From: Dysidea avara | Taxonomy: Eukaryota; Porifera; Demospongiae; Dictyoceratida; Dysideidae | Direction: 5' to 3' | Length of the DNA: 64,000 bases | Assembly: GCF_963678975.1 (NCBI RefSeq) | Contig: NC_089274.1 | Location: 20,421,133 to 20,485,132, forward strand | Shown: positions 53,993 to 64,000 of the stretch, piece by piece | Layout: each line of letters starts with the position of its first letter | Numbering within the stretch: position 1 is the stretch's first letter | Translations under genes and position numbers: made by a program | The notes under the pieces: model-generated | Told to the model about the DNA's origin: nothing | The model's input: only the letters and a program-made list of their open reading frames with translations | Databases searched by the model: none

Positions 53993-54225
53993 TGACAAGC
54001 TATTCACTGCAGTAGTCAGATCTTCCCAAGAAGCAGTGGGAGTATTGTCTAGCCACTCCATCAACATTTTACTACAACAAGTCTCACAATCATTGGGATG
54101 ATCATGTTCTATGATCCTCATCAAGTGATCATCAACTTTAAGTTGCTCCCCCAACTGCTTCCATTGTGGTGCCCACCGTGGTACCACTCGATTGTTGATG
54201 TCTTCTAGTTTTGGTCGTTGAGTTC
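53993..54225 (-). CDS. Death-domain exon
   Basis: Minus-strand reading from the acceptor at about 54226 (TTTGGCATAG) gives PKLEDINNRVVPRWAPQWKQ, LGEQLKVDDHLMRIIEHDHP, CCSKMLMEWLDNTPTASWED and LTTAVNSL, then a donor GTATGT at about 53992. The pattern of six helices with WKQLGEQL and SWEDL is a Death domain like those at the N-terminus of sponge NLRs and adaptors. These bind other Death domains in immune or apoptotic complexes. No NACHT domain follows on the same strand within the window, so the rest of the gene is either disrupted, encoded in unrecognised exons, or this is an orphan exon. Confidence 0.7.
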
Positions 54226-54259
54226 CTATGCCAAACATGTTACATATCATGCACATACA

Positions 54260-55600
54260 TACCTGGGAGTAAACAGGCTCTTACTTCTTAATATTACAAA
54301 CTCCTACCATTATATATGATAAAAATGTTATAAGATTTCAAGGCATTGACATGTACAGTGGAGAATCAATTATCTGAACTAATATGGGAGAAACAGTGTT
54401 CTTTTGAAAAGTATGCATTTAAGAACAAGCACTGCTTCTACACAAGCCATTTTCAATCAAAATGATGTCCAGGAAAGCATATAGTATATATAGACCTACT
54501 ATGATGATAATATAGTAGGGATCCCTTCCAAAAACGATGCCCCCTTAAAATGTTGGCATTAAAAATCATCACAGAAATATTTTGTGTACCAAAACAAGCT
54601 TCATGGAAGAATCTTACTACGTATCTAAGGTTAAATCTAGCTTTAAAAGTTATAAACCCTTACTAAAGTACCAATGTACCATTTTTTTAAACGGTAAACC
54701 AGATTTTGGTCTACCTGCCACTGTGAAAAAAGAGGAATATAAGATGGTATATCTAATGGCTTAAGCTATACAAATAATCTCAGTATAGTCTTGCATTATA
54801 CTAACTATCTTATACTTTAGTATAAATCCCATCTTATATTATGGGAAACAGATTATACTTCAGTTTAATACACATTCTTTGTATGGTTTGGTTTACTTAA
54901 CTAAATGTGATAACTTTTTAGCTTCACCATCTCATTATTCATGGATTTTTGTTTATACAGAGAGCACTTGACTTGAGATTTTTTTTACTGTATCTACAAT
55001 AAGTGCACTTCTGTTAATCACTATATAGCTAGCTAGCTTTGTTGTGATAATTTCATATGCACACATTTTCATATGGCAAAGCATATAATACCAGAAAAAT
55101 TAATTATTCTTTCTAAGAGTCATACAAATCCAGATTTTCCTGCACAGTTAGCACACCTGCAAAAGTTCGTAGTAATGCTTGTTTAAAATTGAAGGGGTCA
55201 GTTGTGTGCGCATGCGTATCAGATGCAATTAAGTCACCATCTTTGTCGCTATTGTTGTATCAGAGGTTGTAGATGTGGAGATAATGACGGTGTATCTCGT
55301 GGAGAGAGTGTGCACGATCGGCACCATCGTCCAATGAGCCAGCATGCTCCTCACAGTGATAGTTATGGACCACAACTGTACACCCCTGCTGGCTGTAGTG
55401 GTGAAGTGGCGTGGTGGACAACCTACGATGACAGTGATCAAAAACATCTCTAGATGAGTAAGTATTAGACTAAAATGATAGCCTGTACGATAGGTTTAGC
55501 CATATTAAATTGTTTATTGTGTATTGTATGACAATCGCCTAGCTGCAAATGATCCAACTTTGGTATTGCTGTGCATGTATTACATGTTTTATAACATGTT
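54260..55600. other. No convincing gene
   Basis: The 83-codon frame at 55202-55453 (HHLCRYCCIRGCRCGDNDG...) overlaps an antisense frame and has no known domain. It may be an exon, because AGTAAGTATT follows it. Evidence is weak. Confidence 0.3.
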
Positions 55601-55639
55601 ATCTCAGCTTATGCTGGATGACGAGTGGACACAGTTCAT

Positions 55640-57120
55640 CAGCCATCAACAGTAAGAGTATGCATGGTCTGCTGTTACGATTTTGTATATTATCTCTTCA
55701 GACGTACAGTTTCTTTTCGGACCTCTTAGTTCTCCAGGTTGTCAGTGTACTGCATCTGCAGTGTTAATTTCCTTCAATGGCAGCTGCTTCCTTTAAAGAA
55801 TCTGGTAGCGACCATATGTGGACAGTTTTGTTCTTTTTTCACGGAGTTGTTCAACCTCATCTTCTAATTACTTACAGCTGTAAGTGCATTAAGCCTGATT
55901 GTGTTTTTATTCATTTTCTTTTCAAAAGGAATTACAGACTTAGTCTCAGCTCTAGGAGATTCTTCTTATTGCTATCATCTGTAAGTAAGTACACTGAGAG
56001 CGTCCAGTATACAATACTTTATATTTACCTTCGTTTAGGTTTGTGGAAACTGGTCTCATTTCTTCTGGGAACTGGTCTTATTTCTTCTGGGAGCCGGTTT
56101 TACTTCTTCATGTTTTCTATTACTTTTTATCAACAGCTGACGGTTGCTACCTCATGTACGTCTGGCACTGTAAATGAGTTGAGTGCTTTCAAGAACCTGT
56201 TCCATCTTGTTTTTCCTTATTTCACTGACCATGCTCATATTGCTAACAAAGGTAAGTTCACTGATAGTATGCAAATTATAGTTTATTTAGATTAATTGTA
56301 CTTAGTAATTACAAGATTCTTGGACTTGGTTATCAGTGTATCAGATGCTTCTCGTGAGCTTACATAACAGACATAAAAATGGCCACGTGGTAGGAGTATT
56401 TTTGTGAGTTTTGGGTATGGGCGAATGTCAGACGAAGATTTTTGAATGGTTATATCTCAGCCAAGAGTGAACATATCAAACTCTAACTAGTAGGTATGCT
56501 TATACATTAGCCAAAGAATAGGGATTTAACATAAATCAATGCTTGAATGTACTTATTTTAATACTTGATAACCATACCTGCTAGTTACAGCTTGATATCA
56601 TTGTTCTTGGCTGAGATATGACCATTCAAAAATCTTTGTCTGATATTAGCCCAACAAAGTCACATACTAAGTGGCCATTTTATGTCTGGTTAGACTCACT
56701 GATAACAACTGTAAGTACACCAAGTAATCCAGAATATGAATTATGATTGCCTTCATTTAGGGTTGTGAGACCTGGTCTTATCAGACTTGTCTTCATTTTA
56801 CATGGATTGTCAGTCTCACACTCAGTCTCAGTTTTAAAAGATTGTTACAAACTGTAAGTACAATGACTGTTCAGTATACGCATTATATTTACCATTTTTA
56901 ATAGAGTTGTGGGACCTAGCCGCCGCTCTACATGGTAATACTAGGTTTCCAGACAAGGTCTCGGTTTTATGAGATTCTTATTGTTACTAACTGTAAGTCC
57001 AACAATTGTCCAGAATACATATTACATTTACCATCTTTGTATTAAAGCTATGGGACTGTTCTACCAGACGACTAACAGATTGTCACAGAGTTCTACATGG
57101 TAATGATAATACAGGTAATT
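55640..57120 (+). repeat. Exon-like tandem array with repeated splice-donor motif
   Basis: CTGTAAGT recurs at 55878, about 55977, 56708, 56852 and about 56990. In the last three units (period about 138-144 bp) it is followed by a short AT-rich stretch ending TTTAG or AATAG, and then RTTGTGRGACCTGGTC-like sequence. This looks like a duplicated short exon plus intron. The 172-codon frame at 55777-56295 overlaps the first part but reads through donors and is hydrophobic. No domain was recognised. Confidence 0.4.
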
Positions 57121-57124
57121 TGTA

Positions 57125-57910
57125 ATGGAACTTGTGAATTATATTTACTGTCTTACCTGCTGCAGTTGGATAAAGACTGATAAATGACGAAATTGATTTG
57201 ATACTGTCATGGCTGGCCAAGGAGGCATCGATTTACTAGCTGTACCTATTGTGGTTTTAACATATTTACATAATTAAATTCATTACAAATGTAATTATAG
57301 AAACTATTCAATTAAGGTAGTCACATATTATAGGAAAGTAAAAAAGTACAGTAGTATAGTAGCCAATATATGGTTGAAATAGGCTTAGTATTGTCTGATA
57401 ATACACTGCACTATACTAGTGATTTGATCTCTAATATATGCTGTCTTAAATGTGTTCAATAAGCTTGTTATAGTAAAGTCCTAATCTAATAATACATGCT
57501 GTACTATTTCATTCCAATACTAACATAATAAAGACTGTTATAGACCTTATTATTCTGAGCTTTTTTCACAGTGTGCAGCTGCCTGCCAGCTTACTTCCTG
57601 ACCAGTCATAAGGTTCTACAGCCACCATGTTATGCCAAAACTCACAATGGCATGCGTCTTTCAAATATCTGTTCCTAGCTTTCATCTTTAAGTCTTCTTC
57701 AGTAGGGGATATAGGGGGTTTCAGGTTTATACAATGAGGGTTAGACGAAGTTTAACCCAGGTTAACTGATCAATCGTAGTCTGCAGAATTCAGGAAGAGG
57801 CGCTCAATGAGAATGAATTACATGTGGTACAAAATAGTTAGAAGCACGCATGAGCAAAGAGTGAACATACACAAGGCAGCAGTGTGATCTTTTCTGTTTT
57901 TGAGATGAGA
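57125..57910. other. No gene seen
   Basis: AT-rich sequence without a supported reading frame or repeat. Confidence 0.4.
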
Positions 57911-57914
57911 CTTA

Positions 57915-58214
57915 ATGGCATCACCAGAACTCCCAGACAAGGGGACTAGGACAGACCCAATGATCAACAAAGGAGCTGGTATCAAACCACCACCCAAGAT
58001 GGTGCAGGTTGATGAACTGGAGGCATCCATCAAGAAGATATTGGAGAGAACTCTAAGGAAGGCTACACTAGGGTTCAATCCAGCGACAAAGAAGGTGAAA
58101 TCCAGAGGTAAGAAGAAGCCTCTACCTGAGAAAAGGGTTCTCCCGGTAGCCCCTTGGGGCTCAGGAATGACGAACACAGTTTTGTTCTCGATCAAATACA
58201 TAAAGGTTAGGTGA
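57915..58214 (+). CDS. Unrecognised 99-codon frame
   Basis: A hydrophilic, Lys-rich frame (MASPELPDKGTRTDPMINKG ... VDELEASIKKILERTLRKAT). A 144-codon antisense frame overlaps it. The plus frame looks more protein-like (amphipathic helix, basic tail) and could be an exon or a transposon remnant. I do not recognise it. Confidence 0.2.
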   Translation: MASPELPDKGTRTDPMINKGAGIKPPPKMVQVDELEASIKKILERTLRKATLGFNPATKKVKSRGKKKPLPEKRVLPVAPWGSGMTNTVLFSIKYIKVR

Positions 58215-58652
58215 GTGGCTAAGAAGGGTATCGAACAAACGTCCCAGGTCAAGCAAATAGTCAGGGAGCTCCAAGTATCCTTTTGTGAATGGTGCTACCA
58301 GGGCATGCCTAGGCCTTTTTTTTTGTGTTTTGTTTTGGGAACAAGTGTAATAAGACACAAGAGAAGGCGATGGTCGACTTGCAAGACTGGCCCTGTAGGG
58401 AAATTTAAAAAACACATGCATTAACCATTTTCCCATTCTTTGTTCTTATTAGGTCCACTGGGAGTATGCCCCATGGCGAGTGATCTGCAGGGTATTCCAC
58501 GACTGATTCGGGAGCACCACCAAACGTCACCCCTAAATATGCACTGTATGTCAATCTCTGTCACTGATGAGGCAGCTGACCATCTTCAACGAATACCTTT
58601 TTGGCAATTTGTAGTTACACCCTAGTTACATGACCGTACAAATAGCAGGTAA

Positions 58653-58717
58653 GCTATTCGTACGTACTATCATATGAATAACTTTTTGCTATTCATACGA
58701 ACTGCCGTATGAATAGC
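58653..58717. repeat. Twin 30-bp palindromes
   Basis: Two near-identical palindromes lie side by side: 58653-58682 (GCTATTCGTACG ... CATATGAATAAC) and 58688-58717 (GCTATTCATACG ... CGTATGAATAGC), separated by five T. Each can form a hairpin with about 12-bp arms. Confidence 0.7.
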
Positions 58718-58774
58718 ACAAGGTGATTTCATAGCTACAGAGGCTTGCAGAATGTTTGCAATAAAACCGTAAAG

Positions 58775-59010
58775 CACCAACCGAAAAATGTGATCCATCA
58801 ACTTGACTGAAACTTGGGACACAGGGTTTACCATCCATAGAACTACCAATTGGCACAAACAGAGTGAAAATAGCATGCTCATAGGTGAAGATATGGCTTC
58901 AAGAATGTAGTACATGTTGTGGTGAAGAATAAGCCTGTTAGTCACAGAAACACTTGCTGAAAAGATCCTAATGTATCAGTATCCAGTCCTACAAGCCATA
59001 ATCAATCCTT
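58775..59010 (-). repeat. Dispersed repeat, inverted partner of 41531-41765
   Basis: The reverse complement matches 41531-41765 over about 235 bp with few differences. Short frames here are repeat artefacts. Confidence 0.75.
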
Positions 59011-59212
59011 AATAGCAGTGCAGTAGTGGTCAAATAATGCTATGTTCCCATTCTGTTACTAGATGCTTTGTCCTGTTGCTAGATACTTTGCTAAGACAGC
59101 ATTTTTCAAGAAGACAATCCATCCGCCATAGTACTCCAGTGATTACGCAATAGCTAATTTATTAGCCAATTAATATTCCACGACTTCTGGTAAAGTGGTC
59201 TATTTGGTGGCT

Positions 59213-59284
59213 TCGACCTTTGACTTAGACTTTGACCGCGGTCGCAGATCTACTTACAGTGAGTGCCTATGTGTCACCCCCTTG
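59213..59284. repeat. Right end related to the 40834-41128 element
   Basis: TTTGACCGCGGTCGCAGATC ... TGTGTCACCCCCTTG resembles the right terminus of the element in gypsy gag. I found no left end. Confidence 0.5.
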
Positions 59285-59745
59285 TTGTGGTATTAAACCC
59301 CGGTTACTATACGAGTCTCTGTCGAGCCCCGTGTTCATAGCTTCTGGAATTCGGTACTTTACTGATAGAGAGAGATAACCATCATTAACAATTGTGATGA
59401 AAAGATGTACAACAAAACAAATAGGCATGTGAAACTGTCTTGTTGAGTATCGCTGGGACTAGTAGGTTCGAAAAATAGTACACAGTGGAGAACCGTAGCA
59501 CAAAGTACCACCACATTTACCACTAACTTGCTGATTTATTTCTGAGAGATCCAAAGTCTGCTGGCCACGCGTTGTCCTCAACTGGGGGAAACAAAGACAT
59601 CTTGCCGGCTTTGTATGTCATAAGTATGAAAAAGCCATAGATATTATCTATGTTCAAACTGAGCATGCGTACTAATGCCACACCCCCGCACTTATGGTAC
59701 CACAAGTGATCATTAACAAGCAAAAAAATATTGATCAAAACTCAA

Positions 59746-62700
59746 CTATGGTACATTATGATCATGTACTGTAGGTTCTGATTGTTGAGAGGAGCCTTGA
59801 TCATGTTGACTGGCATTGTGATCCTGTTGATCATGAGACTTTGTGGTATCCTGATTAGGTTTATCAGTCAGGTTGTTTTTACTGGTATCTTGATCAGGCA
59901 CATTGCTTGCTTGATCACTTCCTGATAGTTTAGGTATACTTTGATCTTGTGGCATGTCTGGTTGACTATTAATAGGCAAAACCTGGTCATCTTGATCATT
60001 AGTTTGATCATCAACCTTCTTATCATCTTCTGGTCTGCTGTCATCTTGTTCTGGTTTGCTGTCATCTTCAGGTCTGCTGTCATCTTCAGGTCTGCTGTCA
60101 TCTTCAGGTCTGCTGTTATCTTCAGGTCTGCTGTAATGTGAAGAGGAAGTGTCTAATAGCTCAGGTGAAGTTTGATGGTCATCCTTGGATTGTTTGGATG
60201 AAGCTTCATTATTATTTTGACTGTTTGTCACTTCAGGAGTACTTTGGTGACCAGTTTGACTGCTCACTTGATTGTCACTGCTTGATACACTAGTTCTGCT
60301 ACCATCACTATGATCATCAGATGATTTTGGTGTGCTCCCATCATCATCATTGCTAGCCATTGACACTTTAGATGAGTGTTGATCCAACTTAGACTCCACA
60401 ATATCTTGATCCTGTTTTGGCTCTTGATCCTGCTTTGGCTCTATATTTTCTTGATCATGTTTACTTTCTTTGTCATTAATTGATGTTACAATATCATCCT
60501 TTGGTGCTGCAGTTGCTTTTGATTCAGTCTGATTATCGTCATTACGGTAGTCAGTAATCAAGCCGGACTCTAGCTGAGATACCCGACTCTCCAACTTGTC
60601 TACTTCAGATGAACTACTACTACTGCTCAATACATCAATGTCACTCTTGTCACTCTCTGATGTGAGAACTGAAGAAAACGAGTAACCAGAAGTTGATTTC
60701 TTTAGCATTTCTTTTGCATCTTTGATGGTCTGTGAAGTAGTGATGGACCTGTTCTTTGAATCATCACTGTCCAAGTCCTTAGTGTCTGGACTGAACACAA
60801 CTGAACGACGTTTTGAAGGTTGGTCAACCTCTTGACTGGAAGGTACATCTTGACTATGGCTCGGTGACACTGTTTTGATGTTGCTTGTAGTGTTAGACTC
60901 TTGTTGATCCTCAAAATCCTTCAGAGGTGAACTGGCTACTTCATTCTTAGCCGCTACTTCTGATCCACTAGAGTTATGGAGAGAAGTTGTAGAAGACTTG
61001 TCAGATGTGTCCTGATCACTACAAGTAACAAATGATACATGCTGATTACAAACTAAAGGAGCAGTCTACCTGTTGGCTTGATCCTTTGACTTGTACTTCT
61101 CAACAATATCATCAACATTGATCTCTGTATCAGACTCCTAGAATAAGCAGCTAGACAACAATATTGTCTAATGCTGACCTAACCTTGTTATCTTTAACAT
61201 GTATAGGTGTCCTCCTTACTTCACTTGTCTTCTTCTTGCTCATTGAAGTTGGACTCACCAGGTCAGCAGCACCTTGACATCTACAACACATACTAAACTA
61301 GCTGCTATACACTAAATAACTACACTGACTTGTAGCATGCTGTGCCTCCCTCAACTTTCACTAGTCCAAAATGTGATGTCTTACTACCCAAGATCTTCCC
61401 TGGCTGGTGCTTGTATTCACAACAGGTACTCAGTCGACAGTCAAACATACTGTCCAGGTAAATACTGATGCCAAATGGACAGTCTTTGTGTCGACGTGAT
61501 GTGAATGTGAACCAGCTTTTTGGTCTCACTTTACCATTGAACACACACACAGTATTCCCCCCACAATGTTGCTGCAGTATCATGACATCAACTGTGTTAT
61601 GCTCAATACTCCCCTCCAGGTGAACACTTTGTCCCACATAACACAGGGTGACACGCACCTGAGACCTCATCGGATAACGCTGACTATTGTTCACTCCTTC
61701 AACAGGTGATGTCTGTAACATAAGCCTCTAATATATTGATGGTTGTGAGTGGTCAATAGTGCAGTGAAAACAACATAATAGGGCCACCCAAGGGATAATT
61801 TCATGCCACCTGACACTAAAAATGCATCAGAAACTTTGTATTAAAAATTTGACACTGCCAAAATGTTTGGTGATGCAATAATTAGACCACACATACAAGC
61901 CTGTCATTTCTAAGTGTTAACTTGTAGTGTTGCACAAAAAGTCACACTATCTAATGTCACAAAATTGGCGTAGCTCTTGTGCAACTCTCAAATGCAATCA
62001 GCATCCTACCATAACAAGATGGTGTTATTAAAGACGCGTTTCACTGCACACAAATAGAGGCTCACATTGTTACTAGTAATAAGGAGGTAGGGTAGTGTAT
62101 GTGTTATCATGTGATAATAAAGAGAACATTGGGGAGTCTTCATAAGGAGTTATCAATGATAGTGTTATATGAAGGTGTGAACATAAGGTGTGAAGTACCT
62201 TTGGTCTCCTACGAGAAGGTTTTGATGCTGGAGGTTTAGGCTTTGCTGGTGGGTGTGGCTGTTGTAGTACAACTGGCATACTAAACGACTTGCTGATGTA
62301 AGGACTGGGTGGGGCTCTCAGTGATATGATCTTCCTCAACTGATTAGTCATGTGTAAGTGACTGGACAATAAACTCTAATAAACAATACAACACAATGCA
62401 AATACATTCTAATACAACAGTCACACTAGTCTCCCCCAGTTACTGTAAAGGTCTGGTGCCACACAATACAAAAAGTGCAGTGTAATCTGTTGTAAGGCTT
62501 CACACAACAGCTAAGTGTTTCTGTTGCATGGCACCAGACCCATGGTGAGATTAATAACACACATACTGACACATCATTACAAGGGTGTAATGTTGTCACA
62601 ACATATTAAAATTTTCTGGTTAATGTAGCATAACCATGTCTCTCCACCTAATATAAACTTATTATAAGAAAAATACAACCCTAGACATGATGTGGACAAA

Positions 62701-63548
62701 GCAAAGCAAAAGCCTTCAGCGCCTACCCAGTGAACCAACACTGGGACAACTCAGGTGCTAAGAGTCAGTGCAGGCAAAACCTCCTGGGGCAGGACTAGTA
62801 ACCCGCAGGAAGCTGCTTCATGTCTGGTTCCAGCACCCAAAGTCCCACCTGGACCTTCGCCCGCTGTGTGAAATATGGACAGTTGACACAATGCGGACAC
62901 ACACACACACTCACCTCATCAATACCTAATTTTAACGCACGATGGGTGACTACAGTCTGAGAAGTAGTATGTGTGGTGGGAGAGTCATGATAAGGGTATG
63001 GGTTAAACCCTTCATCAACACCAACTGGATGTCGACCGTGTCTCTGTGTAACACATTAACATGACTTCATCCTCTACCACAAACAATTACCTTCACTTTT
63101 TCAGCCATTTCGTACTTTGCTAGTAATTCTAATTTACGTTTCATCTCAATTCTGGCTTGTCGCTACACAAAGTACAAAGGATCACAACACAAGTAACACA
63201 TACTACCATAGTACCTCAGCCTCTACGGCTTTATTGAGTATCGAGTTAGCCAGAGCATCTTTAGTAGATCTCTTCTGTTGTTTCAAGGCATTGTTCAATC
63301 GTAATGTGGCCTCATCTACAATGTCCCCATCTTTGGTGATCTGTTGTGCGCCACATATACCAATAACACTAGCCCCTATCATGTTCTTACCAGGCCCATC
63401 CTGCGCAGGTGTCTCAGTCTACGCGGGTGAGAGTAGAACTCCGCCAAGTGCTCATCTTGCAAGCTATTGTAACTGGCCAGCGGGCTGTAGAAATACTATC
63501 AATAACTTATAAACTGCATAACACCTACCCAGCATAAGGCGAGTGCAT
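59746..63548 (-). CDS. ERICH3-like: ERICH3-like protein (DUF4590)
   Basis: Ten exons deduced from splice sites, all joining in frame (814 codons): 63548-63529, 63484-63391, 63340-63215, 63162-63091, 63043-62915, 62375-62199, 61712-61324, 61280-61184, 61137-61070, 61018-59746. The N-terminus (PLASYNSLQDEHLAEFY ... RHLRRMGL, then RQARIEMKRKLELL) resembles the start of vertebrate glutamate-rich protein 3. Exon 7 holds the DUF4590 domain: VTLCYVGQSVHL, ILQQHCGGNTVCVFNGKV, FTFTSRRHKDCPFGISIYLD and STCCEYKHQPGKILG. The last exon encodes a disordered Ser/Asp/Gln tail with SRPEDD repeats. ERICH3 is little characterised; vertebrate work links it to cilia and vesicles. The gene symbol is by similarity recalled, not searched. 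It is divergent from the TM9SF gene. Confidence 0.78.
60023..60133 (-). repeat. 18-bp coding repeat (SRPEDD)
   Basis: About six 18-bp units (variants of GACAGCAGACCTGAAGAT on the minus strand) encode SRPEDD, SRPEDN and SKPEQDD in the disordered tail of the ERICH3-like protein. Confidence 0.85.
62376..62914. other. ERICH3-like intron 5 with an inverted repeat
   Basis: The longest intron of the gene. GGTCTGGTGCCA at 62449 and TGGCACCAGACC at about 62530 are inverted copies about 70 bp apart, a possible small foldback element. CATTCTAATACAACAGTCAC at 62406 is another copy of the dispersed motif. Confidence 0.5.
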
Positions 63549-63634
63549 TTTCTACTGTATGTATCTACTCCCTAATACTGTTTCTATGGAAATGAAATTG
63601 ATTCTATCGAATAATTAGAGATGCGGTGTTCGTA
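63549..63634. promoter_or_regulatory. 86-bp bidirectional promoter
   Basis: This is the whole space between the ERICH3-like ATG (63548, minus) and the TM9SF ATG (63635, plus). The two 5' untranslated regions and core promoters must overlap here or extend into the genes. An upstream ATG (63621) opens a four-codon frame ahead of the TM9SF start. Confidence 0.6.
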
Positions 63635-64000
63635 ATGCGGAGCGCGCATTCAACAGCAATTTTATTTCTTTCATTATTTGTGCTAACTACGTTGGCCACT
63701 CAATATAAAGACAATGAAGAGGTTTGGATTGCTTTCTGCGTTGTGTTGCGTGCAGCACTGTTTGTTAAAAATGTTAAATGCGATTTCAAATAATGCGCAC
63801 TGTTTCAGATAACCCTATTCGTCAACAAAGTAGGACCATATTTCAACCCTCAGGAGACCTACCATTACTACCAGCTGCCGGTATGCCGGCCAGATAAGGT
63901 AAGATCCGTGTACATACACGTAGTCACTAGCTGGAATGGTTTGGTATGGGAATCACTACATACCACTAGTACACAACTACACTGTGATATTGATACTGAT
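63635..64000 (+). CDS. TM9SF-like: TM9SF/nonaspanin family protein, 5' end
   Basis: Exon 1 (63635-63721) encodes a signal peptide ([20 protein letters not shown]) and QYKDNEE. The intron starts GTTTGG and ends TTTCAG at 63808. Exon 2 (63809-63898) encodes [20 protein letters not shown] and [10 protein letters not shown], followed by donor GTAAGA. VNKVGPYxNPQETYxYYxLPxC is the conserved luminal start of TM9 superfamily proteins, which span the membrane nine times in Golgi and endosomes. This start was chosen because the upstream ATG at 63621 meets TAA after four codons. The rest of the gene lies beyond the window. Confidence 0.85.

Noticed and set aside
57818-58252. 144-codon minus-strand frame
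   Set aside because: It overlaps a more protein-like plus frame and has no domain or splice support.
59746-60870. Separate Ser/Asp-rich gene
   Set aside because: Its frame joins upstream exons through good splice sites, so it is the last exon of the ERICH3-like gene.
1-64000. CRISPR array
   Set aside because: Tandem repeats at 6491, 16843, 30478 and 47336 lack short conserved repeats with unique spacers of constant size, and the genome is eukaryotic.

Overview
This is a eukaryotic, intron-containing, AT-rich window, with no bacterial operon structure. It most likely comes from a marine sponge (demosponge, Amphimedon-like). That is an inference from three things: a NACHT-LRR receptor and a separate Death-domain exon of the type expanded in sponges, very short introns (about 45-50 bp) in the compact animal genes at the right end, and dense small DNA transposons. 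No database search was possible.

Layout. 1-4.2 kb: simple repeats, a hAT MITE and a decayed LINE end. 4.2-5.6 kb: one LINE nested in another. 5.58-13.94 kb: a BEL/Pao LTR retrotransposon (5' LTR remnant, primer-binding site, gag, pol, polypurine tract, 3' LTR) broken by three MITEs, a LINE, a stop and frameshifts. 14-19 kb: SINE and LINE debris, a long-TIR element, two foldback hairpins, an OB-fold pseudogene and tandem repeats. 21.1-27.05 kb, minus strand: one long decayed reading frame joining a protein kinase, a RecQ-type helicase, a MULE-like DDE transposase and a Tudor-like tail, interrupted by two hAT MITEs. 27.13-30.14 kb: a Ginger integrase-type DNA transposon with about 85-bp TIRs and a CCGG duplication. 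30.5-31.3 kb: a degenerate tandem array split by a Harbinger MITE. 32.4-36.6 kb, minus strand: an intact NACHT-LRR gene with ten nearly identical 56-residue double-LRR units. 38.9-41.5 kb: a broken Ty3/gypsy element. 42.4-48.9 kb: a DIRS-like tyrosine-recombinase retrotransposon bounded by a perfect 27-bp direct repeat, followed by a deletion derivative at 49.5-50.1 kb. 50.5-53.8 kb: four more MITEs. 54 kb: a Death-domain exon. 55.6-57.1 kb: a repeated exon-like array. 59.7-64 kb: a head-to-head pair of ordinary animal genes, an ERICH3-like gene (minus strand, ten exons deduced) and a TM9SF/nonaspanin gene (plus strand, first two exons), with 86 bp between their start codons.

Most of the window is mobile DNA at different stages of decay. 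The host genes with good evidence are the NACHT-LRR receptor, the ERICH3-like gene and the TM9SF gene. The most unusual item is the kinase-RecQ-DDE transposase-Tudor frame. It looks like the coding region of an autonomous mobile element that carries its own helicase and kinase.
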